Shown here in pieces: positions 41,986-52,943 of a DNA stretch of 64,000 nucleotides (positions within the stretch are counted from its first letter, which is position 1; each line of letters starts with the position of its first letter). Origin of the DNA: Nosema muscidifuracis (Eukaryota > Microsporidia > Nosematidae); the NCBI GenBank assembly GCA_028335825.1, contig JAIOKI010000013.1, positions 62,001 to 126,000 of the forward strand, written 5' to 3'. The position numbers and the translations under genes are program-made. Below the pieces are notes generated by a model. It made no database searches, had not been told where the DNA came from, and was given only the letters and a program-made list of their open reading frames with translations.

Positions 41986-42720
41986 ATGAAGCACATTATT
42001 TATTTTATTATTAATGTATTCTGTATAATTAATATACAATCAGGACTAAAGAATAAAACTTTACCATTATGTTTGCAAAGGCGTTTCGTATATAATAAAA
42101 ATTCAGAATATCCTAGATTTTTGAACCAATACGTACGTTCAAATGATATTCAAAAAAATGAATTATTTGGTGACTCAGTATTAGAAGTTAAGACTGGAAA
42201 TAATATCTTTTATTTAGCAGATGCCAAGATTAAATCTTTTGATAATGTTGATTTATCAAAAAATGTGGTTTTGAATGATAATACAGAAATTTATATGAAA
42301 GAATGTTTTTTAGGTATTTTTCTTAAAGGAAAAAAAGATTTTTTTATATATGATGCAATTAATGTAATTTTTAAAGAAGGAAAATTGGTTTTTATATATG
42401 AATATGGAGCAAATGTTATAATTATGGATTCAAAGTATTACATGAAACATTCAAATGGTTATTACATTGTTAATCCTGATAAGGAATGGAATAAAAAATA
42501 TATTCGAAAAGGAGATTTTAATATTATTGAATGCTCAACTGAAGAAGAATCTAGCAGTAGCAGTAGCAGTAGTAGTAGTAGTAGTAGTAGTAGTAGTTAT
42601 AGTAGTTATAGTTATAGGTATAAATCTTGTCCACCTGACAATCCAGATATGTTTAAAAATGCACCTGTATATACTAGTACTTATGAAAATGGTATACTTC
42701 GATTTGTAAGGAAAGAGTAA
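41986..42720 (+). CDS. Array member A: secreted protein with poly-Ser tract
   Basis: This is a 244-residue protein. A signal peptide (MKHIIYFIINVFCIINI) leads into QSG, the first copy of the array's post-signal motif (I-x-D/N-I-K/Q-x-G). The conserved core follows at about 65-165: GNNIFYLADAKIKS, LNDNTEIYMKECFLGIFL, FIYDAINVIF, EYGANVIIMDSKYY and GYYIVNPD. After the core comes a run of 16 serines (AGC/AGT repeat, 42550-42597), then Ser/Tyr repeats and a Cys/Pro-containing tail. There is no membrane span. The start signal is weak (AACCGTAAGGATAAAG). It is the first of six related genes on the same strand. Confidence 0.8.
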   Translation: MKHIIYFIINVFCIINIQSGLKNKTLPLCLQRRFVYNKNSEYPRFLNQYVRSNDIQKNELFGDSVLEVKTGNNIFYLADAKIKSFDNVDLSKNVVLNDNTEIYMKECFLGIFLKGKKDFFIYDAINVIFKEGKLVFIYEYGANVIIMDSKYYMKHSNGYYIVNPDKEWNKKYIRKGDFNIIECSTEEESSSSSSSSSSSSSSSSYSSYSYRYKSCPPDNPDMFKNAPVYTSTYENGILRFVRKE

Positions 42721-44101
42721 TTAAAAATATTTTGAAATAAAATTTTATTATAAAAATTAAAATTTCGCTTTATAAATCACTTTTTTTTTAAAATATTTCT
42801 ATCATGTTATATACAATAAAATTCTTAATCTTTTTATATTCATATCTTTATAAATAAATAATCTTTAAATATTCATATCTTAATAGATAAATAATCTTTT
42901 AACTGAAATAATTTTTTATTAATATAAAGGTCTAAGGATAGAATAATTTAAAAAAATTGCTGTAGGTCAAACAAGCTCATAAAATCATATAAAAAATATT
43001 ATAAATATCATTAAGTTATAGTGAAAAAGAAATAAACTTAAAAATCTTTGTAAATAGTTTTTTATAATATCATATGGCATGTTTAATTGTTAGAAATGTA
43101 GCTATAAATTTTTTTTGCTCTAAATATACATTTAATATTATCAATTCAAGTAAATAATTTATGACTCTTTTGATATTTTTAAATTATGAACACCGGTCTA
43201 AATTTTTTTATTAAAATTTTATACTTATAATTTGTTTAAAAATCTATTTAAACTTATTGAATTTATTTATACCTTAAATTAAGTTTAAATACTATATTTA
43301 TTAAACATGTATATGAATCATCATTACAGTTTCATAATCAATTTAAAAGATTTGATTAGAGAAATTAGTTTTAAAACTAAGATAATGAATTTTTTTTATC
43401 CTTACACAAAATAATACCGTTTTTTTATTTCAATAATTTTTTATAAGAGTATGAAGAATCTTAGAGAGAACCAGAATAATTATATTAATTACTTATAAGT
43501 ATGTTAAAATAAACAATATTACAAAAAATAGATTTTTTGAAATTAAATATTACTGTTTTAATACTATTTTTATCACATGAATAGCTATCATTTATAATAT
43601 TAAGAGATTTCGTTTTTTTATCAAAACTTTAATTCTGACATAAAAATCAACTTTTTTAAATTCTCATTACAATTTAATTGTTGCTTAATTCTTCAATTGA
43701 ATATTTGTGATTTGAAATTTATAAACAGATTTTTTTATAAATATTTAAATAAATTTAATTCTTTTTACAATTATTTTATCTAAAATATTATTTTTCTATA
43801 TAAAAAAATCAAAAAAACTTTAATTTAAATAATTTCCCGATTTGGTATCATTCCTATATGTTTAATCCAAAAATGAAAATATTAAATCCATATTAATAAT
43901 ATATGATCATAATATTTGATTTATTCAAATTTAAAATCAAAAAAACATTTTAACAACTAAAATGGCTATTTTTTAATTAAAAAATTTGAACAAAAACAAA
44001 GCATGTTTAAATAAATGTTTTAATACTATAAAATTTATTACACATGATAAATAAAGCCCCTTTAAATTAATTTTTAACTAAAAAATTTATTTACCCTCTA
44101 A
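42721..44101. other. AT-rich spacer between array members A and B
   Basis: No gene or clear remnant of the family is recognised. The start signal of member B (ACCCTCTAA) is at the right end. Confidence 0.45.
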
Positions 44102-44707
44102 ATGATTTTTATATTAATTAGTCTAATTAAATGTATAACAGATATAAAACCCGGAAAATGGGATAGAAAAGGAATATATTTTTCTTTTAATTTTAGTTAT
44201 AATGAAACATGTTATACAAGTAATGGATACCAAATAACGTCCATAACATATAAGAAAAGTAGTGAAAATATTGATATAAATTTAATAGAAATTACTCTTA
44301 AAAATGGAAATAAGTTTCTTTTAGAAGATGTAAAATTGGCTACTGATAAATTAGACTTTAATAGTAATATTAAATTCCAGGATAATTCAGAAATTATTCT
44401 TAATGAAGATTTTTTAAGTATCTTACTTAAGAATAATAAAAATGTATTCATACACAACGTTAAAAAAGTGGAAGAAAAAGATGATTATCTTCTTGTTGAA
44501 CTTAATGCTGGTGAAAATATACGAATTATGGATACAAAGAGATATAAATTTGAAGGAGATAATGTATATTGTATAAACTCGGATAACAAACGTATATATT
44601 CCTCAGAAAAAAAAAATTCAACGTCAGATAAACTTATGTTATTTTTTTATCTTGTGATTTTTTTGATAGTAGTTAGTTTGATAATTTATTACTTTAAACG
44701 AAATTAA
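44102..44707 (+). CDS. Array member B: secreted protein with C-terminal membrane anchor
   Basis: This is a 201-residue protein with TTACCCTCTAA before the ATG. A short signal peptide (MIFILISLIKC) is followed by ITDIKPG, the array motif. The core is at about 62-162: LKNGNKFLLEDVKLA, FQDNSEIILNEDFLSILL, NVFIHNVKKVEE, ELNAGENIRIMDTKRY and VYCINSDN. The C-terminus adds one transmembrane helix at about 177-198 (LMLFFYLVIFLIVVSLIIYY) and KRN, so this member would be membrane-anchored while A and C are not. Function unknown. Confidence 0.8.
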   Translation: MIFILISLIKCITDIKPGKWDRKGIYFSFNFSYNETCYTSNGYQITSITYKKSSENIDINLIEITLKNGNKFLLEDVKLATDKLDFNSNIKFQDNSEIILNEDFLSILLKNNKNVFIHNVKKVEEKDDYLLVELNAGENIRIMDTKRYKFEGDNVYCINSDNKRIYSSEKKNSTSDKLMLFFYLVIFLIVVSLIIYYFKRN

Positions 44708-45588
44708 AATATCATCTTTAAATATTTTTGTCAATAATGCTGTTGATTGATTTGCTTTCTTCCTACACGGGGTAAAATAATAAAATATTTTAAATACCTT
44801 TCAACAATAATAAAAGGGTACTCGACAATTTTATTAATCTTTTTATACTCTTTAAAATTTTGATCATTTATAGAATAAGTAATTAAATAAAAAAAATATA
44901 CTCTTTAGGGAATAAAATAATATTAACTATATTAAAATCTTATTTTTATAGAACTAATATTATCATACCAAATAAATTATTTTTTAAAAATAATATGACG
45001 CCATATATTAATTTAATAAATTTGATGTTGACCTTGTTTAAAAAATTAAAAATTTTATAACTAAATACTCATTGAAATAATTTCTTTAAAAGTCATATTT
45101 TAAAATTTTAAATATTTCCAAATTAAGTAATATTTTATATTTAACGTAAAATAATTTACTATTTCCAAATTAAGTAATATTTTATATTTAACGTAAAATA
45201 ATTTATATTTTTAATTTCTTATTTTCAAATAAATTTTAAAAATTTAATTAAAGAATATTTAAAAAAAATTTTATTTATTTTTTAATTAATTTTAAATGGA
45301 TTATTGATTTTATATTTGAATAGAAATAAGTTTATTTATTAATATATCATATACCTAATTTTTAAATAAATAAATATATTTTTTTATAATAAATTTTATT
45401 TTTAAATAGATATATATATACTTTATTTTGATAATATATAAATAGACTTGTTTTTATAATAAATTTTATTTTTAAATAGAGTTTATTTTTTTTAACTTAT
45501 TTTTTAATATGAAGTGAACTTTATTTTTTTAAAAAAATTTAATTAAAAAATATTTTGTATAAATAAAGTTTTATTGAATCCCTCAAAA
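44708..45588. other. AT-rich spacer with a 47-bp duplication
   Basis: Two adjacent copies of a unit containing TATTTCCAAATTAAGTAATA and ATTTAACGTAAAATAATTTA lie at about 45113-45205. The rest is A/T runs without a gene. Confidence 0.55.
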
Positions 45589-46182
45589 ATGTTAGCTGCT
45601 ATCTTATATTTACCTTTATTATTATGCATATCTAATATTAAAATACATGATAATGAATACAGTTCATCCTGGGGAAGATGTTTAAGATCTGCATGTTTGG
45701 TAGTTACAAATGATGATTCTAATGATGAGATTTATAAAACTGAAATCTTCTCGTATTCTATAAAACTTTTTGATAATGAAAATCCAAGTATAAAGTTATT
45801 TGTAAAAATTAATATTAACAATAAGACTTATATTTTGGAAGATGCAGATTTACAAGAAAAAGCAATAGTAAAAATAGAAGACTATTTTGTGTTAACAGAT
45901 GGAACTAAAATTTCATGTAAAAGCAAGCATTTATCTTTAAAATTAGCAGATAATGAAAGTGTGAAAATACATGGTGCTGATAAAGTCAGTGTTGATGGAG
46001 AAACTCTTGTCTTTGAGTTCAATTCAGGAGAAAAAATTGAGATTTTAAATACTAAGATTTATAAAGAAGAAGAAAAAGGAGTTTACAATGTAAATCCTGA
46101 AAAAAATGAGATAAATAATCCAAAAATGTCTGATTTCGATGCATTTAATGATATTGATATGAATAGATGTAATATTTTTTAA
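45589..46182 (+). CDS. Array member C: secreted soluble protein
   Basis: The start is set at 45589 because ATCCCTCAAAA directly precedes this ATG; the frame upstream lacks an ATG. The 197-residue protein has a signal peptide (MLAAILYLPLLLCI) and SNIKIHD as its version of the array motif. The core is at about 72-175: INNKTYILEDADLQ, LTDGTKISCKSKHLSLKL, VKIHGADKV, EFNSGEKIEILNTKIY and GVYNVNPE. It ends with a short polar tail and no anchor. Two cysteines in the N-terminal part (RCLRSACLV) could form a disulphide. Confidence 0.8.
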   Translation: MLAAILYLPLLLCISNIKIHDNEYSSSWGRCLRSACLVVTNDDSNDEIYKTEIFSYSIKLFDNENPSIKLFVKININNKTYILEDADLQEKAIVKIEDYFVLTDGTKISCKSKHLSLKLADNESVKIHGADKVSVDGETLVFEFNSGEKIEILNTKIYKEEEKGVYNVNPEKNEINNPKMSDFDAFNDIDMNRCNIF

Positions 46183-46759
46183 TTAAATATTAATTTAACT
46201 CTTAAATATGAATAATTCATCTATTTTCTATGTTATATTAAATTTTAATTCAAACGTAATTGTTAATAGTTTTATTTTTGTTAGTGTCAGACATCCTAAA
46301 AAACTAGGATTCTTTTTATAAAATTTTTAAAATGTCAACAGTAATAATTAATTTGAAAAAAGGGGTTTTTGTCACATTTTGAGGTAAATTTATATATGAT
46401 GATGTCAACAAACACATTTTTAAATATCTGTCATTTATAAAGTAAAATATATAACATGAATAAATTTAAAATGTCAATTTTTTTATAAATAATGGTTTAG
46501 GACTATAAAAAAATATAATATTTCATATATCAAAAAAATAGAAATTACGATCTGAATCACACTAATTTAAATAATTCACTAAGTTACTATTTAATTTCTT
46601 AATTGCACAATTTATATGCTATTTAAAAAAATTATATTTTGTTTATTTTTAATTAAATTTAAGATTATATTTTCAGAATTAGATAACATATAATATATTA
46701 CTAAATAAAAAAATAAAAATATTTATTGGAAAAATAAAATCAGTACAATGTCCTTAAAT
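46183..46759. other. AT-rich spacer between array members C and D
   Basis: No gene, RNA or tandem repeat recognised. Confidence 0.45.
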
Positions 46760-47290
46760 ATGTTTATTATTTTATTTAGTAATATTTTCATTTATTGTCT
46801 ATCTAGTATAAGATCAGGTCATGATATCTCAAATCATTTCATGTCTAAACACGTTAGATATTTCATAGAAACTAATTTTTACGAATATGAAAAAAATATA
46901 AATATCAAATCTTACAGTATAATTAAACCTAAAAAAATAAAGAAAAACAAGTTTATTTTTTAGAAATTACGATAAACAAAAATAAATTTATCTTTAAAGA
47001 TGCTCAAGCTAACATTTCAGAAGTTATAAATGTTGGATTAAAATATAAATCTCAAAGATGGATCTTTATTGAGTGTTATTAATGATACTCTTATTATCAC
47101 TTTAGGAAATATTAAAAATATAAAAATTTTTAATGTAATTTCAGTCACTATAAAAAATGAACTTCTTGTCTGTCTTTTTAATTCAGGTGAAAATATTTTT
47201 ATTAAGAATTTTGAATATTTCAGGTTAGAAAATGGTTGTCTTAATATTTTTAGTATGATAATTTGTAATTTTGAAAATGAATGTTTTTAG
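46760..47290 (+). pseudogene. Array member D: frame-shifted copy
   Basis: ATGTCCTTAAAT precedes the ATG at 46760. The first frame encodes MFIILFSNIFIYCLSSIRSG, a signal peptide plus array motif nearly identical in style to member F (MFIILLSFTNIFCITDIKSG). The family core then continues in other frames: ITINKNKFIFKDAQANISEV near 46966-47030, and DGSLLSVINDTLIITL, IKIFNV and LFNSGENIFIKN at 47059-47270. At least two frame changes interrupt it. It is either a pseudogene or damaged by homopolymer errors. Its end is short of the GVYNVNP part of the core. Confidence 0.7.
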
Positions 47291-47437
47291 ATAAAAATAA
47301 ATTTAAAAAATTTAATTTGTTTTTCATTATAAATATTTTAAATTAATTTATTATTCAAGTCAAAATACCTATTTTTTAATAAATCGGATATAGAAATAAT
47401 TTTATAATTTAACATCATTCAAATTACTATTTAATAA

Positions 47438-47581
47438 TATAACTTATAAAATATTAGCTTATAAAATATTAACTTATAAAATATTAACTTATAAAATATA
47501 GCTTATAAAATATTAACTTGTAGAATATAACTTGTAGAATATTAACTTATAAAATATTAACTTATAAAATATTAACTTATA
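47438..47581. repeat. 15-bp tandem repeat
   Basis: About ten head-to-tail copies of AACTTATAAAATATT with small variants (AGCTTATAAAATATT, AACTTGTAGAATATT). Confidence 0.8.
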
Positions 47582-48929
47582 TCATTTTTATCATTCATAT
47601 TCTTTGTTTTATAAATATTAACCTCTATTTTTAACAAAAAGTCTTTTTTTACTTAACTGTTTTTTATTTGTATTCCTAATTAATTATTTCTAATAACATT
47701 TTATGATCAAATTTGTATAATCTTAAGATTAAAAAAGTTTAATTATTTCTAATAACATTTTATTGTCAAATATCTCTTGTCTAATATTAAACTTTATAAA
47801 ATCAATGAAAATTATTTAATTTAATAATTTAAAATATTGATATTGGTTTTTTTAACATAATTTTTTGTAAATATTTTATTAATAAATAGAAAAAACTTTT
47901 CATGTTATGAGAATAAAAAAATAAAGAACAAGTACAAATAATATGAGTAATAGTTAAATAACTACTACTAAATATAAATTAAAAAATTAATAATTTTCAG
48001 CCAACTAATTATTATATAACTTGTAAATTAATCATTATATTAATTATTAAAAGATTTAATTAAATTATTCTTCAAAGAATTCAATTATAAGAAGTTAAAT
48101 TCAATCTAAAATTTATTAAAAATAAATAGATAATTTTTTTATAAGAAAAATCTTAAAGGTGTATTTTGCAATGATTAGAAAATATTATATTTAACTTCTA
48201 AGGTATTACAAATAATTTATATAATATGGTATTTTTAGATAAGAATTAATAACTCTTATTTTTATATATTTTTAGTTTATTATATATTTGATACTAAACA
48301 TTTTAATATCTTATTATTGAAATTTATAAAATTAAAATAGTTATATTAAAAAATGAGAAATAAGTTTTTTTAAATTCAAATGTTTTATGAAATTAAAAAT
48401 TCATGTTCAAAAAGAACTTGATATATTTTATATAGTTAACCAATAAGAATATATTAGTAGATTTTAAAATGACTAGTTCAAATAAATTAAGTACCATTTG
48501 TTTATACTTACTATTAATTAATTTATTTTTTTTATATGACTGTTTATTATTTCTGGAATCAATTTAGGAAAAATTTTTAAGAACGATGAGCAACTAAAAA
48601 AAATATTCTTTATTTTAAGACTAATAAATCTTGTTAAATGTTTTTTACTTCCTTATTTTATGTTATTTATCATAAATAAAATATTAAAATTTATTAATAT
48701 CTTAAAAAGAAATTGATTTATTTAATTATTTTAATAAAGATGTTAGTCATACATTTCTGATATCACAAATACTTTGTATTTCTAAAATAAAAGTTTTTAA
48801 ATTACTTAGTAATCTTTAATGGTTGAGTTTATAGATAATATATGTAAAGTATTTTAAACAGATAATTTTACTGTTGAATCTGTTAAGAAATTTTCTTTTT
48901 CGAAAAATTAAAATATCTGAAATTTAAGA

Positions 48930-49260
48930 TAAATAACTTTATTTGGGTTTTTGAAGATGTTGAGATGAGTATTTCAAACAATTTAAAATCTAAAAAATTG
49001 AATTCTATTATTGTTGAAAAAAGATGTAACCTTGTAGATCCTGAGATGATTATTTTAAATAATGTGAAATCTAATAGAACTTTTAGATGGTTCAGAGTTA
49101 ATTCTTAACGATTCTTGTTTAAATATTTAAATCAAGGAAAAAAAAATTTACTGGTTTATGATGTTAAAGAAATAAAAAAAGAAAATAAACTTTTTATTGA
49201 AATATTCAATTTTGAAAATGATTATAAATGATGCTTAATCTTATGTTAATATAGAAGATA
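48930..49260 (+). pseudogene. Array member E: heavily decayed copy
   Basis: Short peptide patches in changing frames match the family core in order: FEDVEMSISNNLKSKK (compare LLEDVKLA), then DGSELILNDSCLNI (compare DGTEIDVNDTNLEI), then LLVYDVKEIKKENKLFIEIF (compare VFIHNVKKVEEKDDYLLVEL). No signal peptide or start codon in a suitable place is seen. It is a remnant of a sixth array gene on the same strand. Confidence 0.6.
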
Positions 49261-49739
49261 ATTTTAAAACTAAGGAGTTATTGATTTAATTAATCTATTA
49301 AATTAAATATAACATTTGTTAATTAATAAAATTTAAGAACTGATATTAAAACAATTGTACAATAATAAAATATAACAATCATATATTAAAAACTTATAAA
49401 TTATTAATAATTAGAATGAAATATCAGATGACGAAATGATGCGAAAAGAACGTTTCAACAAGATTTGAATTATTTCAGAATGTAATATATAAACACCTAT
49501 CCTTGGCGACAATCTGTTTTTTTAAATAAATTTTTTATAAGATTTCAATAATCTAAAAAATTATTCTTTTATTATAGAATATGAATAATTTTGAGATATT
49601 TGTTAAATACAACTTTATATAGAAAGTAAATTAAGGATTAATTTTTTTAATATAAAAATCAATACATAATATAAATAGAATAAATATTTTTATAATCTAA
49701 TAATTAGTTTTGAAATATTGAATTTGTAAAATTTTTATT

Positions 49740-50100
49740 GATTTTTTTCAAATCAGTTAAATTTAAATGATTTTTACTATTTTGTGTTTATTTATTTCAT
49801 AGACTGAGTCTTTTTTTTTCAAATCAGTTAAATTTAAATGATTTTTACAATTTTGTGTTTATTTATTTCATAGACTGAGTCTTTTTTTTTCAAATCAGTT
49901 AAATTTAAATGATTTTTACAATTTTGTGTTTATTTATTTCATAGACTGAGTCTTTTTTTTTCAAATCAGTTAAATTTAAATGATTTTTACTATTTTGTGT
50001 TTATTTATTTCATAGACTGAGTCTTTTTTTTCAAATCAGTTAAATTTAAATGATTTTTACTATTTTGTGTTTATTTATTTCATAGACTGAGTCTTTTTTT
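49740..50100. repeat. 71-bp minisatellite, five near-identical copies
   Basis: The unit contains CAAATCAGTTAAATTTAAAT and CATAGACTGAGTC followed by a T-run. The CAAATCAGTT start recurs at 49749, 49820, 49891, 49962 and 50032 (periods 71, 71, 71, 70). Copies differ only at a T/A position and in T-run length, so the amplification is recent. Confidence 0.9.
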
Positions 50101-50369
50101 ATTTATTGTTTTTTATACAAACAATAAAAAATAAACAAATTATAAGTTAAAAATCAACCAAAATTCTTAAATTATGATAATCAATATAAAATATTTTTTT
50201 TTAATTTAAGTTTTCAATATAAAATTTTGATTTTGATATTTTAAACATATAAACTTAAAAAAATACACAGAACTTCTCTTTTTATAGATTTATATATTAT
50301 ATTGTTATTTTTTAAATGTTGATTACATTATTTTTTTCTATAAATAATTTTAATTAAAAGCCCTTTTCT

Positions 50370-50966
50370 ATGTTTATTATCCTTCTTTCCTTCACAAATA
50401 TTTTCTGTATTACTGATATAAAATCAGGAACAACAAGTATTCAATCAACTAAAGAGAATAGTGATAATGTAAATACAAATAACAGAGATTTAGATATAAC
50501 TCTTGCTAATGGTAGTACTTACAACTTAAAAGATGCTGTAGTCATCTCTCATAACAATTCTAATGGAAAACAACATCTCGTATTAAAAGATGGTACAGAA
50601 ATCGATGTTAATGACACTAACTTGGAAATTGCATTTAACAATAATGATAATGTAAGAATACATAATGTTAAGAATTTAGAGTCTAAAGAAAACAATCAAA
50701 TATTTAGTCTTGAAAATGGTGAACAAATTGTTGTTAAAGATGCTAAAAGTGTCATAGAAGAAGATAATGGTGTTTACAATATAAAAACCAATGATAATAC
50801 AATTATTCATAATTCTAATGATGAACAGAAAAATAAAAATGATAAGAAAAATCAAAAAAAGAAGAATAAAAAAAATAGATCGAATGTTAAAAATGGAGTA
50901 CCTTCTTTTAGATATTGTAGTATGTTAGCAATAATTTTGTTAGGGAATACTCTCTACTGTTTGTAA
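50370..50966 (+). CDS. Array member F: secreted protein with Lys-rich linker and hydrophobic tail
   Basis: This is a 198-residue protein with GCCCTTTTCT directly before the ATG. A signal peptide (MFIILLSFTNIFC) is followed by ITDIKSG, the clearest form of the array motif. The core is at about 45-150: LANGSTYNLKDAVVIS, LKDGTEIDVNDTNLEIAF, VRIHNVKNLES, LENGEQIVVKDAKSV and GVYNIKTND. A Lys/Asn-rich linker (about 155-178) then leads to a hydrophobic C-terminal end (CSMLAIILLGNTLYCL), which could be a membrane anchor or GPI-type signal. Function unknown. Confidence 0.8.
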   Translation: MFIILLSFTNIFCITDIKSGTTSIQSTKENSDNVNTNNRDLDITLANGSTYNLKDAVVISHNNSNGKQHLVLKDGTEIDVNDTNLEIAFNNNDNVRIHNVKNLESKENNQIFSLENGEQIVVKDAKSVIEEDNGVYNIKTNDNTIIHNSNDEQKNKNDKKNQKKKNKKNRSNVKNGVPSFRYCSMLAIILLGNTLYCL

Positions 50967-51406
50967 ATAAAAAATTAGTTCAATTTATTTTAATATATAA
51001 TTATTAATATATTAATTTAATATATTAGATTTAATTTATAATTATTAATATATTAAATTTAATTTATTTATATTTTTTTATAAAATAATAATTATTAATA
51101 TATTTTAAATTATCTTCAATATATATTTTTAATAAAATGTTAGTTTAATGATTATCTTCAATATATATTTTTTAATATATTAAATTTAATTTATAATGTT
51201 AGATAAATTTCTGAAATATGTAAGTGTAAAATATAAAAACCCTTATTTATGAAGCTAAGAGAAATATCTTAAATAAAATTGATAAAATAAAACTAAAACC
51301 CACCAATTAATAAATAAGATTATAGCTTGAAATATAATATTAAAACCCACCAATTAATAAATAAGATTATAGCTTGAAATATAATATTATTTTTATAAAT
51401 TATTTA
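50967..51406. repeat. Spacer with a 48-bp direct duplication
   Basis: Two identical-looking copies of a unit with AAACCCACCAATTAATAAAT and AGATTATAGCTTGAAATATA lie at about 51295-51389. AT-rich elsewhere. Confidence 0.65.
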
Positions 51407-52519
51407 TTAATTCCATTCCGAAAAAATACAGGCATAAAGTGCCTGAATAGCTTTAAATCTAATCTCATCATTTTCACTCTTTGTCAGTTCAAACAAAACA
51501 TCCCTAACTTTATGCTTAGTCAAGAGACTATAAAATTCAGGATGAACTTTAATTAGCATATACAAATCATTACAAGCTAAACAAACCCAATCAGTGTTAT
51601 GAGATCTTAAATACTTCTTCAATATTTTAATAATCTCCACACTATTCTTTAATATAATAGGAAGACCTGTTGACCAAAATACTTCATCATAATGAAAATC
51701 ATGATCTTCAAGTATTCCCTTAAAAAGATCTGATGTGTATCTTTCTATAGTGTATTGTGAATGTTTCTTATCAAGAATATCTTTAGCTATTTTAAGGTTC
51801 TGTCTTAAATATTCATCACTTATATTAGATTCACAAAGATTAAGTGTAATTTTACGTAATTCGTATATTTTATTTATTGATAATTCATAATCTGATTTTA
51901 ATATATTAACTATAACGAAATAACTTATTCTTAATATTTTCTCTCTACTTCTATCTTTAAGTATACATATTATTTTTTTTAAGTATGTACATATAATTGA
52001 TATATAAGAATCAGTAAAAGAGAATACATATAAAATAAGAAGAATATTGTATTGAAGTTCTTTTACACAAATCATATCTTTAAGTATATTCATAAGATCT
52101 GTATCAAATATAATAGAATTCTTTCTTTCTATTAGATCAAAATTATTATTAGATTTACATGATATAAACATAACAAATAGACTTAATAATTGATTTTTCT
52201 CTTCATATGTAGAATTCTCTCTTAACATATATTTAAAGAAAACTACATATTCTTTCTTATGTTCAATATTTTTGTATATATCAGTAAGAAGACTGAATGA
52301 TTTATAAGAAATATATTTATCTTTATTTTTAAGTAATTTATATAAGCATGTTTCTGATAGAAGATAAGGATATTTATATAAAATATATCTTAAATGATCT
52401 GTGGATGAATATTCTTCTAATATTTCTGAAATTTCTTTTTCTTTTATTATTCTATCTATTTCAGGATCTTGTTTATCTAAAGCTAGTCTATTTTCTGCTG
52501 TTTTTAGATAGACTGCCAT
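51407..52519 (-). CDS. VMA13: V-type ATPase subunit H
   Basis: This is a 370-residue all-helical protein. ACCCCATAAATAATAAAAAAAA lies before the ATG. The C-terminal domain at about 270-368 is the diagnostic part: HYDEVFWSTGLPIILKN, IIKILKKYLRSHNTDWVCLA, CNDLYMLIKVHPEF, VRDVLFELTKSENDEIRFKA and LYACIFSEW. These match subunit H's H-x-x-x-x-F-W, L-L-x-I-L-x-x-L-L, A-x-x-D-x-x-x-x-x-x-x-P and final W. It is slightly shorter than yeast Vma13 (478), with the N-terminal armadillo part trimmed. It would couple V1 to Vo and silence free V1. It opens the second core block. Confidence 0.85.
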   Translation of the reverse strand: MAVYLKTAENRLALDKQDPEIDRIIKEKEISEILEEYSSTDHLRYILYKYPYLLSETCLYKLLKNKDKYISYKSFSLLTDIYKNIEHKKEYVVFFKYMLRENSTYEEKNQLLSLFVMFISCKSNNNFDLIERKNSIIFDTDLMNILKDMICVKELQYNILLILYVFSFTDSYISIICTYLKKIICILKDRSREKILRISYFVIVNILKSDYELSINKIYELRKITLNLCESNISDEYLRQNLKIAKDILDKKHSQYTIERYTSDLFKGILEDHDFHYDEVFWSTGLPIILKNSVEIIKILKKYLRSHNTDWVCLACNDLYMLIKVHPEFYSLLTKHKVRDVLFELTKSENDEIRFKAIQALYACIFSEWN

Positions 52520-52943
52520 TTTTTTTTATTATTTATGGGGTTTGAAATTTATAAAAAAATATTACAAATTATTGATCATCTTATAAACAAATAATAAGAA
52601 TGTTTCATTTTAAATTTATCAAAAATAGTAAAGGAGTAACAAAATAATTAATTTTTATAATATATTATTTATTATAAAAAAATTTTATTTATTTGAAAAG
52701 AATAATATTATTTATTTGAAATACCTTAGTATATAAGATAATTTTTCTTAAAAAAAATATTCACTTTAAGATGACCTATTACAGAAGATAATTTTTAATA
52801 ATCAAAATAATATAATATAAATTTTTTAAATAATATAAGATAATTTTTCAATAATAAACATATTAAATGATAAACTTTTCATTATCAAAATATTAAAAGA
52901 TAATTTTTTAATAATAAATTTTTTTATAAATTTTACCCCTTAA
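52520..52943. other. Divergent AT-rich spacer with C-runs at both ends
   Basis: C-run signals of the VMA13 (left) and bZIP (right, TTACCCCTTAA) genes lie at its edges. The sequence between has loose repeats of ATAAGATAATTTTTCAATAA-like units. Confidence 0.5.

Larger units (their letters stand above)
47291..50369. other. Long spacer holding a decayed array member and repeats
   Basis: Contains a block of about ten 15-bp units (AACTTATAAAATATT) at 47438-47581, array remnant E (listed separately) and the 71-bp minisatellite at 49740-50100. The rest is AT-rich without supported genes. Confidence 0.5.

Noticed and set aside
42455-42709. Second frame of 84 codons over the poly-Ser region
   Set aside because: The triplet repeat is read out of frame as Val; the signal-peptide frame explains the sequence better.
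47438-47581. Telomere or subtelomere repeat
   Set aside because: The 15-bp unit is internal, AT-only in style and flanked by the gene array on both sides.
49740-50100. CRISPR-like array
   Set aside because: The repeats are directly contiguous without unique spacers, and the genome is eukaryotic; it is a minisatellite.
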